In this document: positions 34,126 through 42,864 of the stretch, one piece after another | Numbering within the stretch: the first letter of the stretch is position 1 | Layout of the letters: each line of letters begins with the position of its first letter | DNA from: Mesorhizobium sp. SARCC-RB16n | GTDB taxonomy: Bacteria; Pseudomonadota; Alphaproteobacteria; Rhizobiales; Rhizobiaceae | Reading direction: 5' to 3' | Assembly (NCBI RefSeq): GCF_008520305.1 | Contig: NZ_ML703290.1 | Span: 18,807 to 82,806, forward strand | DNA: 64,000 bases | Position numbers and translations under genes: made by a program | Notes under the pieces: generated by a model | What the model saw: only the letters and a program-made list of their open reading frames with translations | Told to the model about the DNA's origin: nothing | Database searches by the model: none

Positions 34126-34184
34126 AACATTCGAAGGCCAGGAAATTACTCGCCAGACGCTTTTCGTCATCTGGCGATCGCAAA

Positions 34185-34201
34185 CCTTACGGATCGGTAA
34201 G
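34185..34201. promoter_or_regulatory. palindromic box 5 (CCTTAC-GGATCG-GTAAG)
   Basis: A perfect CTTAC-N6-GTAAG palindrome with the GGAT-type spacer shared with boxes 1 and 3. It is 123 bp before the RND membrane fusion protein gene and probably controls the efflux operon. Confidence 0.6.
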
Positions 34202-34323
34202 CCGGCCGCGATGCGCCTGTAAGGTTGGCCACGCATCATACCCGCCACGGACCCGTGGGTCGCCAGGAACTCGCCGCACGTCTATTGTGGACGCAAGAAT
34301 GGGACGGACGAGAGACTGCGTGA

Positions 34324-35442
34324 ATGATCGCCGACCGGTGTGGATCAATGCTAATCCTTCAGGCTCTTGCTCTGGGCGTGCTGAGCCTCACCTCGGCTGG
34401 CGTCGAGGCTTTTGCAGCCGACGCCGCTATTCCGGTGGTTGCGGATGTGGCGCGTCGGTCCGATGTCCCGATTTTTCTCATTGGCCTCGGCTCCGTCGCC
34501 CCGCTCCGCACGGTCAACGTGACCAGCCGGATAGACGGCGAACTGATCAAGCTCGACTTCGCTGACGGACAAGACGTGCATGCCGGCGATCTGCTCGCCG
34601 AAATCGATCCGCAACCCTTGCAGGCGGCGCTGGCACAGGCCGAGGCCACCAAGGCGCGAGACGACGTGTCGTTGGCGAATGCCAGGCTGGACCTCGCCCG
34701 GGCCCAGACCCTAACCACCAAGGGCGTTGGCTCGACCCAGGTGCTGGATACGGCGAAGGCGACCGTGGCGCAGCTAGAGGCGACCGACAAGGTCGACCAG
34801 GCCGCCATCGACATACAGCAGATCCAGCTTCGCTTTACGCAGATACGTTCGCCGCTGGATGGTCGCGTCGGCATCCACACGGTCGATGCCGGTACCATCG
34901 TCCGCGCCAGCGATACGGCTGGCATCGTCAGGATCAACCAGATCCACCCCATCGCCGCCGACTTCTCGCTGCCGTCGGACGATCTCCCCCGCATCCAGCA
35001 GATGATGAAGGCCGGCAACGCGCCTGTTGTTGCGCAGGACGATGGCGGCCAGCAACTGGCCACCGGCCGCCTGAGCGTCGTCGACAACCAGATCAACAAT
35101 GCCACCGCGACAATCAGGATACGCGCCGTCTTCGACAATGCCGACGACCGCCTGTGGCCGGGGCAGTTCGTCAATGTCCGCGTCCAGGTCGAATTGCAGC
35201 GAGGCGTTGTCACCGTCCCGGTGACCGCCATCGTGCGCGGCCCTGACGGAACCTATGCCTTCATCGTCGGCAAGGACCGGCACATCGTCAAACGGCCGGT
35301 GACGGTGGCGTATTCAAATGCCGAACTCGCCGTTGTCGGGACAGGCATCGAGCCCGGCGACACCATCGTCACCGATGGCCAATATCGCATCCAGGAGGGA
35401 GATCTGGTCGATGTCACCGGCCCGGCTCAAGCGGCGAACTAG
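34324..35442 (+). CDS. RND efflux membrane fusion protein (MdtA-like)
   Basis: A 372-residue periplasmic adaptor. The signal peptide (to about residue 31, AFA-ADA) is followed by the first beta-barrel/lipoyl half (SRIDGELIKLDFADGQDVHA), a coiled-coil hairpin (residues about 95-160, rich in Ala/Gln/Lys), the second lipoyl half (IRSPLDGRVGIHTVDAG) and the membrane-proximal domain (RGVVTVPVTAIVRGPDGTYA). It links the inner-membrane pump to an outer-membrane channel; no TolC-type gene is in the window. ATG 34348 (MLILQALALG) is an alternative start. The pump gene begins 3 bp after the stop. Confidence 0.92.
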   Translation: MIADRCGSMLILQALALGVLSLTSAGVEAFAADAAIPVVADVARRSDVPIFLIGLGSVAPLRTVNVTSRIDGELIKLDFADGQDVHAGDLLAEIDPQPLQAALAQAEATKARDDVSLANARLDLARAQTLTTKGVGSTQVLDTAKATVAQLEATDKVDQAAIDIQQIQLRFTQIRSPLDGRVGIHTVDAGTIVRASDTAGIVRINQIHPIAADFSLPSDDLPRIQQMMKAGNAPVVAQDDGGQQLATGRLSVVDNQINNATATIRIRAVFDNADDRLWPGQFVNVRVQVELQRGVVTVPVTAIVRGPDGTYAFIVGKDRHIVKRPVTVAYSNAELAVVGTGIEPGDTIVTDGQYRIQEGDLVDVTGPAQAAN

Positions 35443-35445
35443 CGC

Positions 35446-38400
35446 ATGAACATTTCCGCGCCCTTCATCGTCCGTCCGATCGCCACCACGCTGCTGGCTA
35501 TCGGTGTGACACTGGTGGGTCTTGTCGCTTATTTCCTGTTGCCGATCGCCGGCGTGCCGCAGGTCGAAATCCCGACGCTGCAGATATCGGCCAGTCTGCC
35601 GGGTTCGAACGCCGAGACGATGGCGACGACGGTCGCGGCGCCGCTGGAAAGGCAGCTCGCGCTGATTTCCGGCGTGACATCCATCAGTTCGAGCAGCTCG
35701 CTCGGGCGCACCTCGATCCAGGTCGAATTCGGGCTCGACCGCACTCTCGACGGCGCCGCCCAGGACGTGCAGACCGCGATCAGCGCCGCCAGCGGCGACC
35801 TGCCGAAGGACCTACCCAGCCCGCCGACCTACGAGAAGGCCAACCCGGCCGACGCGCAGCTGATGTCGATCGCCGTCACCTCTACCGATCTGCCGATCGA
35901 CAAGGTCGACGACTATGTCGAGAACTACCTGGCGCTGCAGCTATCACGGGTCACCGGGGTCGGACTGGTCGATTTCCACGGGGAGCAGAAATCGGCGGTC
36001 CGTATTCAGATCAACCCATCGGCGGCCGCCGCGCTCGGCCTCAGCCTCGAAGACATCCGCGCCGCGATATCGAGCGCCAGCGTCAACGCGCCGAAGGGCA
36101 CGCTGAACGGTCCGAAGCAATCGCTGACGCTGGCCGCCACCGACCAGCTGTCCAACGCCGCGGCCTTCAACTCGGTGATCATCGCCTATCGCAATGGCGC
36201 GCCGGTTCGCGTCAGCGACATCGGCACGGCGATAGACGGCGTCGAGGATATCAGGCAGGCGGCGTGGCTCGGCAGTCAGCGCGCCGTCATCATCGACGTC
36301 CACAAGCAGCCGGGCTTCAACATCAACCAGACGGTGCAGCTCATCAAGGACGTGCTGCCGGAGCTTCAGCGCACGCTGCCGCCCTCGGTCAAGATGCAGA
36401 TCCTGGGCGACCGCACCCAGACGATCCGAGCTTCCGTTTCCGAAGTGCAGTTCACCATGGCGATCAGCATCGGCCTGGTCGTTCTGGTCATCTTCCTGTT
36501 CCTGCGCCATGTGCGCGCCACGCTCATTCCAAGCATCACCATCCCGGTGTCGCTACTGTGCACCTGCGCGGCGATGTATCTGCTCGGCTACACGATCGAC
36601 AACGTGTCGTTGATGGCGCTGACGATTGCCGTCGGCTTCATCATCGACGACGCTATCGTCATGGTGGAAAATATCATCCGCCATATCGAGAATGGTGACA
36701 CGCCGCTCGAAGCAGCGCTTACGGGCGCGCGCGAGATCGGCTTCACCATCATCTCGATGACGTTGTCGCTGGTCGCCGTGTTCATCCCGCTGCTCTTGAT
36801 GGGCGGACTGATTGGCCGGCTGTTCCGGGAATTCGCGGTCGCGGTCAGCATCGCCATCATCATGTCCGGGCTGATATCGCTGACGCTGACGCCGATGATG
36901 TGCGGCTGGCTGCTGAAACCGATCAACCGCGATGCGCGCGAGAACATCGCGTCGCGGGCGCTCGAAGCCGTCTTCACCGGCATGCTCCATGTCTACGAGG
37001 TCGGCCTGCGCTGGGTGTTGCAGCACAAGCCGGTGATGCTGCTGTTCATGGCGGCCATGCTTGGCGCTACCGGCTACCTCTACCAGGTCATCCCCAAGGG
37101 ATTTTTCCCGCAGCAGGACAACGGCACCATTTCGGGATCTTCCGAAGCCGCGCAGGATATCTCCTACGACGCCATGGTTCAGCGCCAGCACGAACTGGCC
37201 AAGGTGGTCACCGCCGACCCGGACGTGCAGACGGTCTATTACTGGGTTGGCGCCAATCCGACCGTCAACAGCGGCCGGCTGATGATCGACCTGAAGCCGC
37301 TGAGCGAGCGCCATGCGACGGCGACGCAGGTAATCAATCGCCTGCGCAAGGCGGCGGCGAAAGTCGAGGGCATCGCGCTGTTCGGCCAGGCTCGGCAGGA
37401 CGTGCAGATCGGCGCGCGGGTCAGCAAGACCCAGTACCAGTACACGCTGCAGGACCCTGACGTGAACGAGCTGTTCAAATGGGCGCCAATCATGCTGGCC
37501 AAGCTCCAGACCTTGCCGGAGCTGCAGGACGTGACAGGGGACCTTCAGGCAAGCGCGCCGCGGATGACGCTGAAGATCGACCGCGACCTGATCGGCCAGC
37601 TCGGCATCACGCCGCAAGCCGTCGACGATACGCTGTATGATGCCTTCGGCCAGCGTCAGGTGGCGACGATCTTCACCCAACTCGACCAGCATCATGTGGT
37701 GCTGGAGCTGCAGCCACGCTTCCAAGAGGATGCATCGGCGCTGGCGCGTCTGTTCGTGCGCTCCGGCACCAGCGGGCAGATGGTGCCGCTGTCGGCTCTG
37801 GCGCATTACGAAACTTCGGTGTCGCCGCTGACGATCAACCACCAGGACCAGTTTCCGGCGGTGACGCTGTCGTTCAATCTGGCGGCCGGGCATTCGCTCG
37901 GCGACGCGATCACCGCGATCCAGAAGCTCGAACAATCGATGATCCTGCCGCCGACACTGACGACGCGCTACCAGGGCTCGGCAAAGGTCTTCCAGTCGTC
38001 GCTGGCCAACCAGCCGTACCTGATCCTGGCCGCGATCATCGCCGTCTATATCGTGCTCGGTATCCTTTATGAGAGCTTCGTGCACCCGATCACGATCCTG
38101 TCGACGCTGCCGTCGGCGGGCGTCGGCGCCTTCCTGGCACTGATGGCGCTAGGCTATGATTTTTCGCTCATCGCGCTCATTGGCGTCATCCTGCTCGTCG
38201 GCATCGTCAAGAAGAACGCGATCATGATGATCGACTTCGCGCTCGAAGGAGAGCGACGACGAAACCTGTCCGCGGAAGATGCCATATACCAGGCCTGCAT
38301 GATGCGCTTCCGCCCGATCATGATGACGACGATGGCGGCGCTGCTCGGCGGCCTGCCGCTGGCGCTTGGCAGTGGTGCCGGCTCCGAACTTCGCCGGCCA

Positions 38401-38655
38401 CTCGGCATCGCCATTGTCGGTGGCTTGCTGCTGTCGCAGTTCCTGACGCTCTACACGACGCCCGTGATCTATATCTATCTCAGCCGGTTCAGCCATCTCA
38501 GATGGTTCTGGCGCCGCAAGGCCGATCAGGAAATCGTGGCACCAGTCCAGGCGCCGACGTGGGGTGTTCCGCAACCCGACGGCGGGTTTCCAGTAAGAAG
38601 CCTCCATCCGAAGCAGCGAAGAGGTGAGTCTCTATCGAACGCAAAACCGGGCTGA
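35446..38655 (+). CDS. RND-family efflux permease (MdtB/AcrB-like)
   Basis: A 1069-residue pump of full RND length with 12 helices and two large periplasmic loops. The start ISAPFIVRPIATTLLAIGVT is typical. Helix 4 carries the proton-relay Asp pair (VGFIIDDAIVMVENIIRH), and VIPKGFFPQQDNGTISG and ILLVGIVKKNAIMMIDFA (with the conserved Lys) mark the second half. It exports drugs or other hydrophobic compounds in exchange for protons. Only one permease gene is present, unlike the MdtBC pair. The C-terminal 50 residues are a basic, proline-rich tail. Confidence 0.95.
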   Translation: MNISAPFIVRPIATTLLAIGVTLVGLVAYFLLPIAGVPQVEIPTLQISASLPGSNAETMATTVAAPLERQLALISGVTSISSSSSLGRTSIQVEFGLDRTLDGAAQDVQTAISAASGDLPKDLPSPPTYEKANPADAQLMSIAVTSTDLPIDKVDDYVENYLALQLSRVTGVGLVDFHGEQKSAVRIQINPSAAAALGLSLEDIRAAISSASVNAPKGTLNGPKQSLTLAATDQLSNAAAFNSVIIAYRNGAPVRVSDIGTAIDGVEDIRQAAWLGSQRAVIIDVHKQPGFNINQTVQLIKDVLPELQRTLPPSVKMQILGDRTQTIRASVSEVQFTMAISIGLVVLVIFLFLRHVRATLIPSITIPVSLLCTCAAMYLLGYTIDNVSLMALTIAVGFIIDDAIVMVENIIRHIENGDTPLEAALTGAREIGFTIISMTLSLVAVFIPLLLMGGLIGRLFREFAVAVSIAIIMSGLISLTLTPMMCGWLLKPINRDARENIASRALEAVFTGMLHVYEVGLRWVLQHKPVMLLFMAAMLGATGYLYQVIPKGFFPQQDNGTISGSSEAAQDISYDAMVQRQHELAKVVTADPDVQTVYYWVGANPTVNSGRLMIDLKPLSERHATATQVINRLRKAAAKVEGIALFGQARQDVQIGARVSKTQYQYTLQDPDVNELFKWAPIMLAKLQTLPELQDVTGDLQASAPRMTLKIDRDLIGQLGITPQAVDDTLYDAFGQRQVATIFTQLDQHHVVLELQPRFQEDASALARLFVRSGTSGQMVPLSALAHYETSVSPLTINHQDQFPAVTLSFNLAAGHSLGDAITAIQKLEQSMILPPTLTTRYQGSAKVFQSSLANQPYLILAAIIAVYIVLGILYESFVHPITILSTLPSAGVGAFLALMALGYDFSLIALIGVILLVGIVKKNAIMMIDFALEGERRRNLSAEDAIYQACMMRFRPIMMTTMAALLGGLPLALGSGAGSELRRPLGIAIVGGLLLSQFLTLYTTPVIYIYLSRFSHLRWFWRRKADQEIVAPVQAPTWGVPQPDGGFPVRSLHPKQRRGESLSNAKPG

Positions 38656-38751
38656 GGGGTCGGCCCATCGTGAACCGAGCCGCCAACGACGTTCCCAGGC
38701 CGAGCGCAGGGCGGTGTTGATGCACATGGTCCGCGACGGCGTTGCCCCAAA

Positions 38752-38769
38752 CCTTACGCTTTTGTATGG
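38752..38769. promoter_or_regulatory. palindromic box 6 (CCTTAC-GCTTTT-GTATGG)
   Basis: Its reverse complement is CCATAC-AAAAGC-GTAAGG, which matches the other boxes with identical 6-bp spacing. It lies between the RND pump gene and the methyltransferase gene, 177 bp before the latter. Apart from this box, the 290 bp from 38656 to 38945 hold nothing I recognise. Confidence 0.5.
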
Positions 38770-38945
38770 GGCCAGCAATGTGGCCTTATACGATCCTATG
38801 TATGTTTGTATCGTCGGAGCTGTCGCGAGATGTCCACGCCGGCCTAGACACGGCATCGGATCCAAAGGTGGAGTCCTGCGGCAGCAACTGGAGAATGGGG
38901 TGCGGCATTGTCCGACGGACCGGCGCTCCGGAAAGGTCAAACGCC

Positions 38946-39818
38946 ATGGCACTCAGCCGACGCGAATTGATGTTTTATGGCGCCACAGGGCTGGTCTCCG
39001 CTGTCTTCCCGACCGGCGGCGTCGCCAAGATCCAGCCGGCACTGGACGGCGGCCCTCCGCTGACGAGCAAGGCCGACTACATCCAGTGGATGCAGAAGAA
39101 TCGCGGTGAGGCTGCCAATTTCCTGGGGCAGCGCTGGGACCGTTTCGAACAATTGATTGTCCACAAGGACGTCTGGGACGACCGCAACAAGCGCGCCTAT
39201 CTGCTGACCCCGCGCGAGCGCTTCGTCACCAAGGCGAACATCGCGCGCGCGTATGAATGGCACTATCTCGACATCGGCTATGGTGTGACCATCACCGGAC
39301 CGCACACCGTTGCCCGCATGACCAACTCCATTGATGTGCGCCCAGGTGACAAGGTGCTGGAGATCGGCACCGGCTCCGGATACCAGTCCGCTTGTCTCTC
39401 CTACCTCACCGACAAGGTGTATTCGATCGAGATCATCAAGCCACTGGCCGCTCGCACGCGCGGCATCTATGACGGGCTCATCGCCGACGGCTACGCCGAA
39501 TACCAGCATATCTCAACCCACACCGGTGACGGCTATTACGGTCTTAAGGAAGAGGCGCCGTTCGACAGGATCATTGTCACCTGCGGCATCGACCACATCC
39601 CGCCGCCCTTGCTGCAACAGTTGCGGCCGAACGGCATCATGGTCATCCCTGTCGGGCCGCCTGGCGTCCAGCATGTGCTGAAGGTCACCAAGAAACCAGC
39701 CGCCGATGGCAGCTTTACCGTCGCCCGCTCGGACATCTATCAAGGCGGGACCTTGTCCTTCGTGCCATTCACCAAACTTGGCCAGTCCGGCATCGTCGGG
39801 ACCCACAATGGCGACTGA
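38946..39818 (+). CDS. protein-L-isoaspartate O-methyltransferase family protein with Tat-like signal
   Basis: A 290-residue SAM-dependent methyltransferase of the PCMT family: SAM-binding KVLEIGTGSGYQSACLSYL, the acidic VYSIEIIKPL, and the late FDRIIVTCGIDHIPPPLLQQ. PCMT enzymes repair isoaspartyl residues in damaged proteins in the cytoplasm. Here the N-terminus is MALSRRELMFYGATGLVSAV, which looks like a Tat signal with twin Arg. It adds about 75 residues before the core, so export or membrane attachment is possible, although SAM is cytoplasmic. ATG 38946 has AAAGGTC ahead. Box 6 lies upstream, suggesting coregulation with the efflux pump. Confidence 0.85.
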   Translation: MALSRRELMFYGATGLVSAVFPTGGVAKIQPALDGGPPLTSKADYIQWMQKNRGEAANFLGQRWDRFEQLIVHKDVWDDRNKRAYLLTPRERFVTKANIARAYEWHYLDIGYGVTITGPHTVARMTNSIDVRPGDKVLEIGTGSGYQSACLSYLTDKVYSIEIIKPLAARTRGIYDGLIADGYAEYQHISTHTGDGYYGLKEEAPFDRIIVTCGIDHIPPPLLQQLRPNGIMVIPVGPPGVQHVLKVTKKPAADGSFTVARSDIYQGGTLSFVPFTKLGQSGIVGTHNGD

Positions 39819-39851
39819 TCATGCATGTCTGCTGGCGAAGAGGGCCTAAAA

Positions 39852-39895
39852 GCATGTCGCCCGGAAGTGTCCTCGGTTCCGGGACAACGACATGC
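39852..39895. repeat. palindromic intergenic repeat, copy B
   Basis: Nested inverted repeat: GCATGTCG (39852) with CGACATGC (39888), and inside it CCCGGAA with TTCCGGG. It lies 34 bp after the methyltransferase stop, in a 271-bp stretch without genes, and may act as a terminator. Compare copy A at 33691-33746. Confidence 0.65.
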
Positions 39896-40089
39896 ATAAA
39901 ATCAGAAGCTTACGGCAGGTCGGGCGAATCCTATTCGCCGCGACGTGCTGTAAGGCTCTCCGCGAAGCGGAGACTGGCGCTCTCAGGATTGCCCTGCAAT
40001 TGGCGCGCACCAACTCAATCGCAGCCGGCTTGGCTGGCCTATTGCAGCCGCCCAGTGGCGGCTGCCGACGACAAGAGAAGACCCAGGTT

Positions 40090-41622
40090 TCAGAACGGGG
40101 TGGCGGGCAGCGACTGCGTGCCTTCGATCTTCACAGCCTGGAGCTCGTTCGGATCATAGCCAAGAGCACGCAGGATGGTCGGCGCAACTTGCGATGTCTC
40201 AACCAGCGCCGGGACAGATTTCTGCGCCATAGAAGGGCTGCTGATCACTAGAGCGACGTTGCGATCGTTCACGTTGGCGCCGCCATGCTCGGCGATCTTG
40301 GATCCGGATGTGTAGACGACACCCGGATTGACCGTGGCGATGAAATCGGGCGTACGGCTGTCAGTGGCTGGATCCTGGTAAGCCAGCGCCAGCACGTTCG
40401 GCGGCTGTAACTGTGCGATGCCTTCCGCCTTGCTCGACTTCTCAAGATAGTCCTGCGCAGCGCCGAGGTTCTTGGCCCGATCCTCGGGCTTCAGCCAGAT
40501 CAGCGCGGCATCGTCGGCGATGTGGAAGGCGTAGCCAGGCGTCTTCGTGTACGGATCGTCATCGAGCGCCTGGAAGGTCGCCGGATCGATCGGAGACTGG
40601 CCATGCTTCGAGGCGAGAATGATCAGGGTCGAATCGGCGAGGTGGTTGTCCTTAAGCGCGGTAACCAATTCACCGAGAGCGCCGTCGACATAAGCGAGTT
40701 GTTTGGCGAGGCCGCTGTTGGGCATGCCGCTCGCATCCTTGTAGCCGCCGACAAGGCCGGCCTCGTCGCCAGGACCGGCCTTGGGCAATTTTTGGCCGAC
40801 GCTGACGGCCTGGAAATTCATACCAAAGAGTGCGGGCACGGGCGCCGGCTGCGAACCCGTGCTGTCCAGGCCTTTGATTTCGTTGATCACGGCCTTGAGA
40901 CGGGCTTCGTCGAAGTCGCGCTCCGCCTTGAAACTGCCGGTCGTCTTTACTTTGGTGCCGGGTATCAGGCTGTCCTGCTCGAGAGCATAGAGGTCATCGA
41001 CGCCTTTGCCCGAAGGTCCATTGAGCCATTCATAGGCAGGATGCTTGTCGGACCAGGCGGTGCGGCCACCGTGAGCCTTGACGATCTCGAAGACGTTGTT
41101 CACGCGCACGAAATCGTGCGGGTAGACGACTGAACATTTGCCTCCAATCAGTGTCATCGGCAGTTTGGCCGGATCGATTTGGCTGCGGAAATCGCCCGGC
41201 TTGCCGCCTGCGTCGAGACGCGTGGAATCCACATCGATGTTTTCGGCGAATGCCACCTCGGCGCCCGGCGCTCCCTTGCAGTCCGAACCCGGCGCGAAAT
41301 AAGTGCGGTCGTAGCTGTCGTCGTAGAACACACCGGTCGATTTCGGCGTACCGCCTGTCACTTGCGCCACGAGGCCAGGAAAGGAATCCGACGGAGCGCT
41401 GGTCAGGGCGTTGGGATAGAATATCCCGGAATGGGCAAGCGCTGCGAGCGAGCTGGCCGGATTTGCGGCCATGTAGTTCGCCAGGTCCAAGGCATGAAGC
41501 CCGTCGACGCTCACTAGCAGCACATGCTTGTAAGGCGCTGCGACCGCACTGGACGTAAACAATGCGCCTAACGAGGCCGCGCCAATCGCGCCGGCAGCCA
41601 ATGCAGACCTAAACCTTCTCAT
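40090..41622 (-). CDS. exported alkaline phosphatase/nucleotide pyrophosphatase-like protein
   Basis: A 510-residue secreted enzyme of the alkaline phosphatase superfamily. Signal peptide MRRFRSALAAGAIGAASLGA, cleaved near AVA-APY. Metal and nucleophile motifs are VLLVSVDGLHALDL (first metal Asp), TSAPSDSFPGLVAQVTGGTP (Ser or Thr nucleophile region), and the late AEHGGANVNDRNVALV (metal His). ILASKHGQSPID is another metal-site segment. It probably hydrolyses phosphodiesters or nucleotides in the periplasm. ATG 41622 has GAGGGATATGCG ahead, a good ribosome binding site, so the longer frame to 41649 was not used. It stands alone. Confidence 0.85.
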   Translation of the reverse strand: MRRFRSALAAGAIGAASLGALFTSSAVAAPYKHVLLVSVDGLHALDLANYMAANPASSLAALAHSGIFYPNALTSAPSDSFPGLVAQVTGGTPKSTGVFYDDSYDRTYFAPGSDCKGAPGAEVAFAENIDVDSTRLDAGGKPGDFRSQIDPAKLPMTLIGGKCSVVYPHDFVRVNNVFEIVKAHGGRTAWSDKHPAYEWLNGPSGKGVDDLYALEQDSLIPGTKVKTTGSFKAERDFDEARLKAVINEIKGLDSTGSQPAPVPALFGMNFQAVSVGQKLPKAGPGDEAGLVGGYKDASGMPNSGLAKQLAYVDGALGELVTALKDNHLADSTLIILASKHGQSPIDPATFQALDDDPYTKTPGYAFHIADDAALIWLKPEDRAKNLGAAQDYLEKSSKAEGIAQLQPPNVLALAYQDPATDSRTPDFIATVNPGVVYTSGSKIAEHGGANVNDRNVALVISSPSMAQKSVPALVETSQVAPTILRALGYDPNELQAVKIEGTQSLPATPF

Positions 41623-41869
41623 CGCATATCCCTCATCTCGCAGCCCCACGATCGAAAAGAATAGGCACCGGCACGTGACGTGCTGATGAAGCCGCTGGCG
41701 GAGAGGATAGACTAGGATTGACGGCAGGGAGCGCTGTATCGCTTGCTGGTGATGCGTGCGTGGTTAAGGCCCCTGCTCGATCTATCCATCGGCGCCAGGA
41801 GGGATACGCATGGGGTTTTCGGGACATCCTTCCTGTCGTCCGTCGGTTGGTGCGGCCACTTCCGACACG

Positions 41870-42769
41870 TCATTTGCCGATATAGGCGGCCAATTCGTCA
41901 GGCGTCCCCGTAGGGAATGCCTGCTTGAGATAGTCGAGAAACGCGGACACCCGAGCGCTTAGCAGCCGCCTGGACGGGTAGAGCGTCCATAAGGCAATGT
42001 CGCCTCCCTCGGCATCACCCCAATGTGCCAGCGAGCCGTCGGCTAAATCATGGCTGACGAGCGACACCGGGAGGAGGCCTGCGCCGACGCCCGCCCGCAC
42101 AGCGTCCCGCGCCATGATCAGCGAGGACAGGGCGAGGACCGGCTCGATCGTTATTGTTGCCTGACCGGAGGGCGTCTTCACGGCCCAGGTCAGTCGATCG
42201 CCGGCCGAGCGCACGACCGCGGGAGCGGGGCGGTGTCCGGGCGGCCGGGCAAGGTCAGGGCTTGCCACGACCACCAGCCGATCGCGCAGGAAGACTCGTC
42301 CGACCAGGCTATCATCTGGATCCGGGTTGACCCTGATCACCAGATCAAATCCCTCCTCGATCATGTCGACGGAACGGTCTTCCGTCGAGACCTCGAGCCT
42401 CACTTCCGGATATTTCAGGGCGAACCCGGCGGCGATCTTTCCCATCGCGGTCTGCGAAAAAACCAGCGGTGCACTGATCCGCAACCTGCCTCTCGGCCTT
42501 TCACCTCCCGAAGCGATCGCCGCGGCTGTCTCGTCGAGCTCGGTAAGTAACCGGCCCGCACGCTCGTAGAGTGCGCGCCCTTCCTCAGTCAGCTTGAGCA
42601 TTCGCGCCCCGCGTTCGAACAGGCGCAGGCCGAGGCTGGCCTCAAGCTCCGCGACCCGACGCGACAGCGTCGCCTTCGGGCGCGCAGCAGCGCGTGCGGC
42701 ACGCCCGAAGCCACCGTGGCGCGCCACGACGACGAAATCGGCCAGGGCAAGCAAATCCAAGTGTTCCAC
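41870..42769 (-). CDS. LysR-family transcriptional regulator
   Basis: A 299-residue LysR regulator with an N-terminal winged helix (FVVVARHGGFGRAARAAARP; KATLSRRVAELEASLGLRLF) and a periplasmic-binding-like effector domain (about 90-295). It is divergent from the NmrA-like gene at 42865 and probably regulates it; inverted repeats lie in the 95-bp gap. The effector is unknown. Confidence 0.92.
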   Translation of the reverse strand: MEHLDLLALADFVVVARHGGFGRAARAAARPKATLSRRVAELEASLGLRLFERGARMLKLTEEGRALYERAGRLLTELDETAAAIASGGERPRGRLRISAPLVFSQTAMGKIAAGFALKYPEVRLEVSTEDRSVDMIEEGFDLVIRVNPDPDDSLVGRVFLRDRLVVVASPDLARPPGHRPAPAVVRSAGDRLTWAVKTPSGQATITIEPVLALSSLIMARDAVRAGVGAGLLPVSLVSHDLADGSLAHWGDAEGGDIALWTLYPSRRLLSARVSAFLDYLKQAFPTGTPDELAAYIGK

Positions 42770-42803
42770 CAGCGATACGTTGTGTCCAAATATCGCATCT
42801 ATT

Positions 42804-42846
42804 GGTCCATGTGTGAACCACTCATATTCGGGTTGTCAAGCAACCC
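42804..42846. promoter_or_regulatory. operator candidates between LysR and NmrA-like genes
   Basis: Two inverted repeats: GGTCCA-TGTG-TGAACC (42804-42819, one mismatch) and the perfect GGGTTG-TCAAG-CAACCC (42830-42846), the latter 18 bp before the NmrA-like start. They are reasonable LysR binding sites in a divergent promoter. Confidence 0.45.
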
Positions 42847-42864
42847 AATTCGGAGAAAACGATC

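Noticed and set aside
39909-39954. Seventh palindromic box near 39.9 kb
   Set aside because: CTTACGG at 39909 has no matching GTAAG six bases later, and the next GTAAG is 36 bp away.
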